This document shows positions 58,571-64,000 of a stretch of 64,000 nt of DNA, one piece after another. Numbering within the stretch: the first letter of the stretch is position 1; every line of letters starts with the position of its first letter. Origin of the DNA: Rosellinia necatrix. Its lineage: Eukaryota; Ascomycota; Sordariomycetes; Xylariales; Xylariaceae. The DNA lies in the NCBI GenBank assembly GCA_021209875.1, contig JAGYVD010000005.1:868001-932000 (forward strand), written 5' to 3'. Under the pieces are notes generated by a model that did not search any database, was not told where the DNA came from, and worked only from the letters and a program-made list of their open reading frames with translations. The translations under genes were made by a program, and so were the position numbers.

Positions 58571-61318
58571 TACGAGCCTTTATCTATTCGGGGCTAACCC
58601 TATGAGAGAGGGGCGGACGGCTAGTATTTCGGGCGGCCTGGCCTGGCCCTGCTTTGCACCGCTCCGAAACTCAACTCCATTAAGAGCATCTCCTGCCCAA
58701 TATGTTATTTTTGAAAGGGAGTTAGCCGAAATATGACGGCTTTCGGATGGCCAAGAAAGACCCTTACTCCTGCTCTATGGAAGCGCAAGATACGTTGTCT
58801 AAAGGACTTATGTCGGGCCTATATGTCCGAGTCAGCAAATTTTGGGGGGTGGTTTACGTCCTAGCCAAATCAACAACTAATCAATCAGTTGGTGACGAAC
58901 ATGATCGTTATTACTAAGAAACTCTCTACCCAAGGGGTAGACTACATTATATGGCTACACGGATCTGCAGTCAAAGACACGCATATGTACTACAAGCTAT
59001 ATTTATTGGGGCCTCGCTGCACCGCATCCTAGCAGGGCACTTTTTCTAAACTTCAGCGATATGCCAACAATGCCAAGAAGAGTAAATAAAAACATTCTTT
59101 GACAAGCCCGCCGTTTTTTTTTATTTTTTAATTTTTTATTGCCAAGCAAAGTGTAGCAATTCAAGTTAACCTCGTAATAATGCCAAACAAGTTAGCTAAC
59201 GCTTTGGCTAAAGATATCTTTTCTGTATACCATAGACTCAAGGCTACCGTCCCGTCGCACGACGGCTAGCTAGCCAGTTTCGTCGGTACAATGTCAAGTC
59301 AGGGGCTTGGATGCCAAGTCTGGTCAAGTGCTAAATGAGAAGTAAACCTACTAATGCCAAACCGGCAAGAATAGAATATTAACATCAAACACTAGCATTG
59401 TGTAACTAGCCTTTTTTGCTTCTATACATGCGGATTGGTCTTTTCCATGTGGTAGCCCATCCTTTACAGCTACATATTGCATAGTAATTATAGCCAGTTG
59501 TGAATCACTTGGCCGAGGACGATCTTACATTTCTTATCTATGTAGCCTTTCGGCCTTGAGCTTGTGTGCTATGCGGTATCAGAGAGACTTTGAATGCGTT
59601 ATGTGTGTCTATGGGTCTGTTGCTAATCTAGGTATAGAATCATCACTAATTCTACAGACCAATGTCTGACACTGTTATTCACTTATCCATTGGGCCGCTC
59701 GACCGGCGAGTGGTATTCATTTGGCTATTGACTAGACGACTCTGCAAGTGTATTGGCCCATTCCGTTGCTAAGCCCAAGCCTCGCCTCCTGGGAGCCTAC
59801 CTGCCAGTCTCTCCTCTGTTTGCGGCAAAGTATTTGACGAATCCCCACCCAAGATACCTACTTAGGGAGTGCTTAGACTTAGATGAATTCATTTTTTTTC
59901 AGTACATCCCACAAAACATTTAAGCTGCATTCTCCCATTTCTTATTTATACCGTTTGTATGTGTGCTCCCCCCCCTACTAATTTCGTAACCACATCTTCC
60001 CCTTTCCGTGCCTTGTGTCATCCTAACCCTCACGGAGCAGAGCTATCGCCCCTCTGCCGGAAATCCCACAACTAGTTGTAATACGCTATTTGAATATGCG
60101 AGCAGTATTCCCGGCAGTTTTCATGTGAGACAGTGCGGTAGAAGTCGGTACTCACAGCTTATTTGTTGACCTGGGGTGAGTGCTGACTGATCTGTCTTGG
60201 CAGATTTGAGCCAATGACGACGTTAAAAGGGTCAGCGTGATAGTTGAATTCGGATTCCTTCAGAACATGACAAAATTGATGCCAGATGCGAGCTCCTTAC
60301 CATCCATAGCGGCTTGAACCGTAGTAATGGGCTATTGCAAATGAGTTTACCACGAACGTCTGCATGTTAACAGTTGAAGAGCGGCACTTGAGTCTCAGTA
60401 AATTTAGGTGACTGGGATTACATGGCGTGTGGTAAACGGGGAGACATTAATACGTACGTACGTGTTAGGCTGGTATGTCCTAGCATATCACTTAGTGTCA
60501 GAAGGGAACTAAAGCTGTTAGTGATACTCGAGATGATCGCGCAGTCAGCCTTCATCCAACAGCCAACCCCTCAGCCTGCAATATCTGAACAGACGGTTTA
60601 CTGCGCTGATGGTCATGGTGTCTAGTAGGGTGGGCAGGCTTCTCAGGGCGATTGCGGCCACCATCGCAGCGGGCTTGACGCTGGTCACATACTCAGGGCT
60701 GGGATTCGTCGGCTTACCATCAGGAGCCAGCTCTGTCTTTGCTGTCGGTGGCATAGCTAGCGGAAACGGAGCTAGCCTCAATTAGTGAAGCTGGCACCGA
60801 CAAGGATGCTGAGCTAGAGAATATAGGCGCCACGGCAACTATATAGCGGGTACCCTAGTGTGAAGTGCCGGATATTTAGACGTTGAGATACACTACATGC
60901 AAGAAACGGGGGACGAGAAGACAAGAGCGGATGTCGACAATTATAAGCATCGAGAGAAGGAACCTAATGGGTAGTCCTCCCTTTGGTAATACGGGGTTGT
61001 TAGCCAGGTACCTGTTCTAACGTACCTAATAGGAATCTCCTATTCCGAGCGGAAGAGTGTATAAGTAGTATTATCACTAGCTGGCTCCCTAACTACAAGT
61101 TTTACTATATCTGGTGTAAGGGTGCATAGTTTTTTAGAAGAAAACACGAACATAGGCTACAGATTTAGAAGAACCATGTTTCTTTCACGTACGTGATGAT
61201 CTGACAGTTTCAACATGTAGGCTTGTGTTGTCACCTACTTGGTGTTGGTGAGTACTAACATTGCCTTCAAGATGCTTCGCTCACTCCTACCTTCAGGGGG
61301 AATATGCGTGCATCCTTC
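58571..61318. other. Intergenic region ACBP / P450
   Basis: 2.7 kb, A/T-rich from about 58.7 to 60.0 kb. Apart from a doubtful small spliced gene at 60260-60754, listed separately, nothing is recognised. Confidence 0.45.
60260..60754 (-). CDS. Doubtful small spliced gene, unknown
   Basis: Candidate exons 60754-60602 and 60331-60260 would give 74 aa, beginning MPPTAKTELAPDGKPTNPSP and joining at a phase 0 GT-AG intron. The first exon looks coding (LRSLPTLLDTMTISA), but the second exon has an alternative reading: a frame ending at 60159 with the block IWHQFCHVLKESEFNY also looks plausible, so the 3' structure is unresolved. No family is recognised. It may be a relic of a larger gene. Confidence 0.25.
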
Positions 61319-63530
61319 TTAACACGGTGCTAGTTTTTCCCGGGACTCAAATATGCACAACAGAGGCCCTGGCTGTGCTGTGACTTGGTCCTTCATTTGG
61401 CGCCACATACTCTCCGGGTCGTAGCCTGGCGCAAACCGGACATTGTAATGTTTTACCAGGATGGCGGTTACCATTCGGAGCTCGATATAAGCGAGTCCTT
61501 TACCAACACATTGCCTATTTCCTACGGCGCGGGAAAATCCAGATTAGCATTGGAAACCTAGTATTACACTGATACTTGCATCTTGCAGGAGAATAAATCG
61601 GAGGGAAGACTTCTTATCTTGCAGAAAGATATAATAGTTTTGGCAGTGCTAGAACTTCTGCTGGCACACACACTCACCTACTGAAAATGGGGCGAAGGCT
61701 TGTTTGTCGCGGACCAGCTCCGGCCGAGAGTACCACCTTTCAGGTATAAACTCATCTGGATACTGGAATGCAGCTTCCACTAGCACGTTCCGTCAGCTTT
61801 AATTAGGTTCAGTGTTGCAGTCAATAAATTATAGAAGGAAAGCGAAAGCTATAGTAGAAAACACCTTACATCTGTGAATGGTATATTTCGGTGCTGTTAC
61901 CCTAGTATTAGGAGGGATCAGCACGTCGCCTATGAGTAGCCCCGAGGGTCCGGTCATTCGCCCGGCTCCCGTCAGTGCTGGTGGGACTAATCGTAAGGTT
62001 TCGTTGATGACACCGTTCAGGTGTGGGAGACGTGCGAGGATATTCGCATCAGTCACATCAACGCCGTCGAGTTCTGACCGGATCTTGTCGGCGTGCTCGG
62101 GGTATTTACAAAGATACCACCAGGACACAATCAAAGAGGCTCTAGTAGTATCGCTGCGAGTGCCCGTTTAGCGTAGATCCTGTGCTCAGGTTTTGAAAAT
62201 CTGTAGAGGAACCTTACCTGCCAGCAAGAACTGCCGACACGGCAGTTCCGCTCAGTAAGCGTTGTCGTGCCTTGAGATCCCATTTACCTTCTAGGCCGAG
62301 GTACTCATCGATAAACCACGATGCTAGGTTATGTTTATCGCTCTTTTCTTTCTCCTTGATGTATAATAATGCTTAGTGTGATGCCTGGAAATCCAGACGG
62401 TAGAGATAGAATGATGGGCTAGGGCTGTGAGAAATCATCCTTACATCCATGCAGATCTTCATATGCTCATCGCAGAAAGTAACAAGACGGAACCAATCTC
62501 GGACCCTTCCGTAAAACGGCAAAAATTCAAACCCTATGTGAGCAAGCCAGTCTGCGACGTACACTGGCCCGAGAAGGGCGAACGAGTTGTCTCGATGACG
62601 GATGATTGGATGCCCCCCACGAGTCTCCATGAGCTTAAAGTCTTGCCCGAATAATACTTCCCACATTGCGTCAAACGAGAACCACGTCATTATATCATTG
62701 ACTACGATAGGTTCCCCATCATACTTGGAGATACACTCAGAGAGAGTATGGGCTAGGTTTGCGAGCCGGGGGCGAAGTAAATCCATATCTTAAGAATAGG
62801 CAAATCAATAACTGAGGTAGGATGGAAATTATTTTTTTTCTCAAGGGAAGAACAGAAAAGAGGTGTATTGAATTAAGGAAAGGCACTCATACTTTTTGTT
62901 GCTAGCGATTGAACCCAGGGCTTTCGCCTCTCCCTGTGATCTATTTCATCACGAGTAAAGATGGCAGAGCTTCGAGGCTGCATAATATCATACCAAGTGT
63001 CTTTCGTATTCCCATTGTTCCAGCCATCCAGCAATTGTATAGCGTCCGGGTGAAAGATGGTGATTTCGTTGGGACCTTTAAAATATTAGTTTTAAGCACG
63101 TACTCCCTTCAGGGTCTTTTAGTAACTGATGGGCCGAGAACTTGCCGGTTCGCACAAATTTTCCATATTCTTGGTAAATTTTGTCCATAAACATAAAGTT
63201 TCTTGAGTCAGTGATATGAAAGACATGCCATAATTTTGTCACAGCTGCCAGCTTCGGACCAGGGAACGACACTATGGCATGAAAGAACAGGCGGTATATC
63301 GTCATGCTAGTAAAGAGACTGGTAAGATAGCAAATAGAAACGACAGCCAGTTGGTAGCCAGAGCCATGGGAAGAGTCACTTAAGCTATCCAAAAGCCAAT
63401 AAGCGACTGCGCCTAGTATGAAATGGGCAGAAACAATCTTCCGGGACTTTAAATGCCACTCCCCGTGAATGAAAAAGCCGGTATGGGCAATCAGCCCGGC
63501 AAAGAGGGAGTATACGATCGGAAAGATCAT
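61319..63530 (-). CDS. Cytochrome P450 monooxygenase
   Basis: Exons 63530-63146, 63075-62893, 62788-62445, 62354-62218, 62153-61870, 61779-61678 and 61521-61319 give 545 aa. Three hydrophobic N-terminal segments (about 1-20, 33-50, 60-88) precede the proline hinge FPGPK (89-93), an arrangement seen in fungal P450s annotated as tryprostatin B 6-hydroxylase-like. The I-helix motif is AGSDTT (348-353), the K-helix ETLR (401-404), then PERW, and the heme loop FSVGNRQCVG has Cys483 as the iron ligand, split by an intron after Val478. All core motifs are intact. Intron 1 must use a GC donor (GCAAGT at 63145) to give RTGPNEI. It stands alone in the window; the substrate and redox partner genes are not seen. 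Confidence 0.93.
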
Positions 63531-64000
63531 GATGATAGAGTCATTGAAACGCCAGTGTTTAGTGATGTTGGATACTGGCTAGTAATACCTAGAAAAAGTA
63601 AATGAAGGCGTTTCAAGCAGGAGCGCTATGAAATTCAGTTACGATATCAGGGTAATTATGGTTTTGGTGTAATCTCTAGTATCGATGAAGCAGCATAATT
63701 ATCTACAGTTCATACGATTCAGATGGCATCTTTCTGGCACTTCCTAGTATGGCGTGGCAAGAAGCGAAGAACAAAGAATGTGTCATATTGGGTAATGATG
63801 GTAACGGAATCCTTCCCCCCTCCCCCCTTTCCCCCCTGCCCCTTAAACGGCTCTGGCGGTTGGGGGCCAAAATTACCCCCACTCCCACACCGAGGAAACC
63901 AGATAGGTATATCTAGCATATTTTACTACATTCAATCACAGCCAGTAGAAAACAAAGGTCCGTACATTGTACGTTAGGATCTCGGTTTTAGCCGACGGCA
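63531..64000. other. Window end, upstream of the P450
   Basis: A probable P450 promoter and A/T-rich flank. A C-rich stretch lies at about 63813-63842. No gene is recognised. Confidence 0.4.

Noticed and set aside
60020..60035. CCTAACCCT, which could be a telomerase RNA template
   Set aside because: A 9-base match is expected by chance in a window this size; no other telomerase RNA element was recognised.
62900..62945. tRNA-like B-box sequence (GGTTCAATC on the minus strand) in the P450 gene
   Set aside because: It lies in P450 exon 2, the T-stem does not pair fully and no A box or acceptor stem was found.
25544..63530. PKS and P450 as one biosynthetic cluster
   Set aside because: They are about 28 kb apart with six housekeeping or unrelated genes between them.

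Overview
The window is nuclear DNA of a filamentous ascomycete (Pezizomycotina, most likely a sordariomycete). The evidence is short introns of about 50-100 nt with CTAAC/CTGAC branch sites just before the acceptor, a 743-codon complex I 78-kDa subunit, a highly reducing polyketide synthase, a Byr4/Bfa1 protein and mitochondrial ribosomal protein S33. Intergenic DNA carries many AGGT/ACCT tetranucleotide runs. I reconstructed exon structures by hand; all models below keep frame across every junction.

Layout. 1-10.6 kb: 5' part of a SelO/FMP40 protein adenylyltransferase (-), an aldo-keto reductase (+), an XRCC4/Lif1 end-joining factor (-), a Byr4/Bfa1 septation regulator (+) and a small hypothetical membrane protein (-). 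12.6-14.6 kb: a [2Fe-2S] IlvD/Edd-family sugar-acid dehydratase (+) with a 4 x 12-bp repeat in its promoter. 14.6-25.5 kb: an 11-kb stretch with no recognisable gene and many microsatellites. 25.5-33.6 kb: one complete highly reducing PKS (KS-AT-DH-MT-ER-KR-ACP, 2594 aa) with no tailoring genes beside it. 35-46.4 kb: housekeeping genes for the 78-kDa subunit of complex I (+), a PUF RNA-binding protein (-), mitochondrial ribosomal protein S33 (-) and an RNase III (+).

47.3-58.6 kb holds accessory genes: an 820-aa membrane protein of unknown function (-), a UMP/CMP-kinase-like nucleotide kinase (-), a fungal viperin (radical SAM, +), a CYTH/thiamine-triphosphatase-like hydrolase (+) and an acyl-CoA-binding membrane protein resembling Atg37/ACBD5 (+). 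The kinase and viperin genes are head to head across about 1.1 kb. In vertebrates viperin (RSAD2) is also paired with a UMP/CMP kinase (CMPK2) that supplies its CTP substrate. This pair is the strongest candidate for an interesting system here: a possible fungal ddhCTP-type antiviral nucleotide module. 61.3-63.5 kb: a complete cytochrome P450 (-) with several N-terminal membrane segments.

Three introns are best explained as GC-AG introns (in Byr4, S33 and the P450), a high share of about 32 introns. The aldo-keto reductase and the dehydratase are far more GC-rich than their neighbours.
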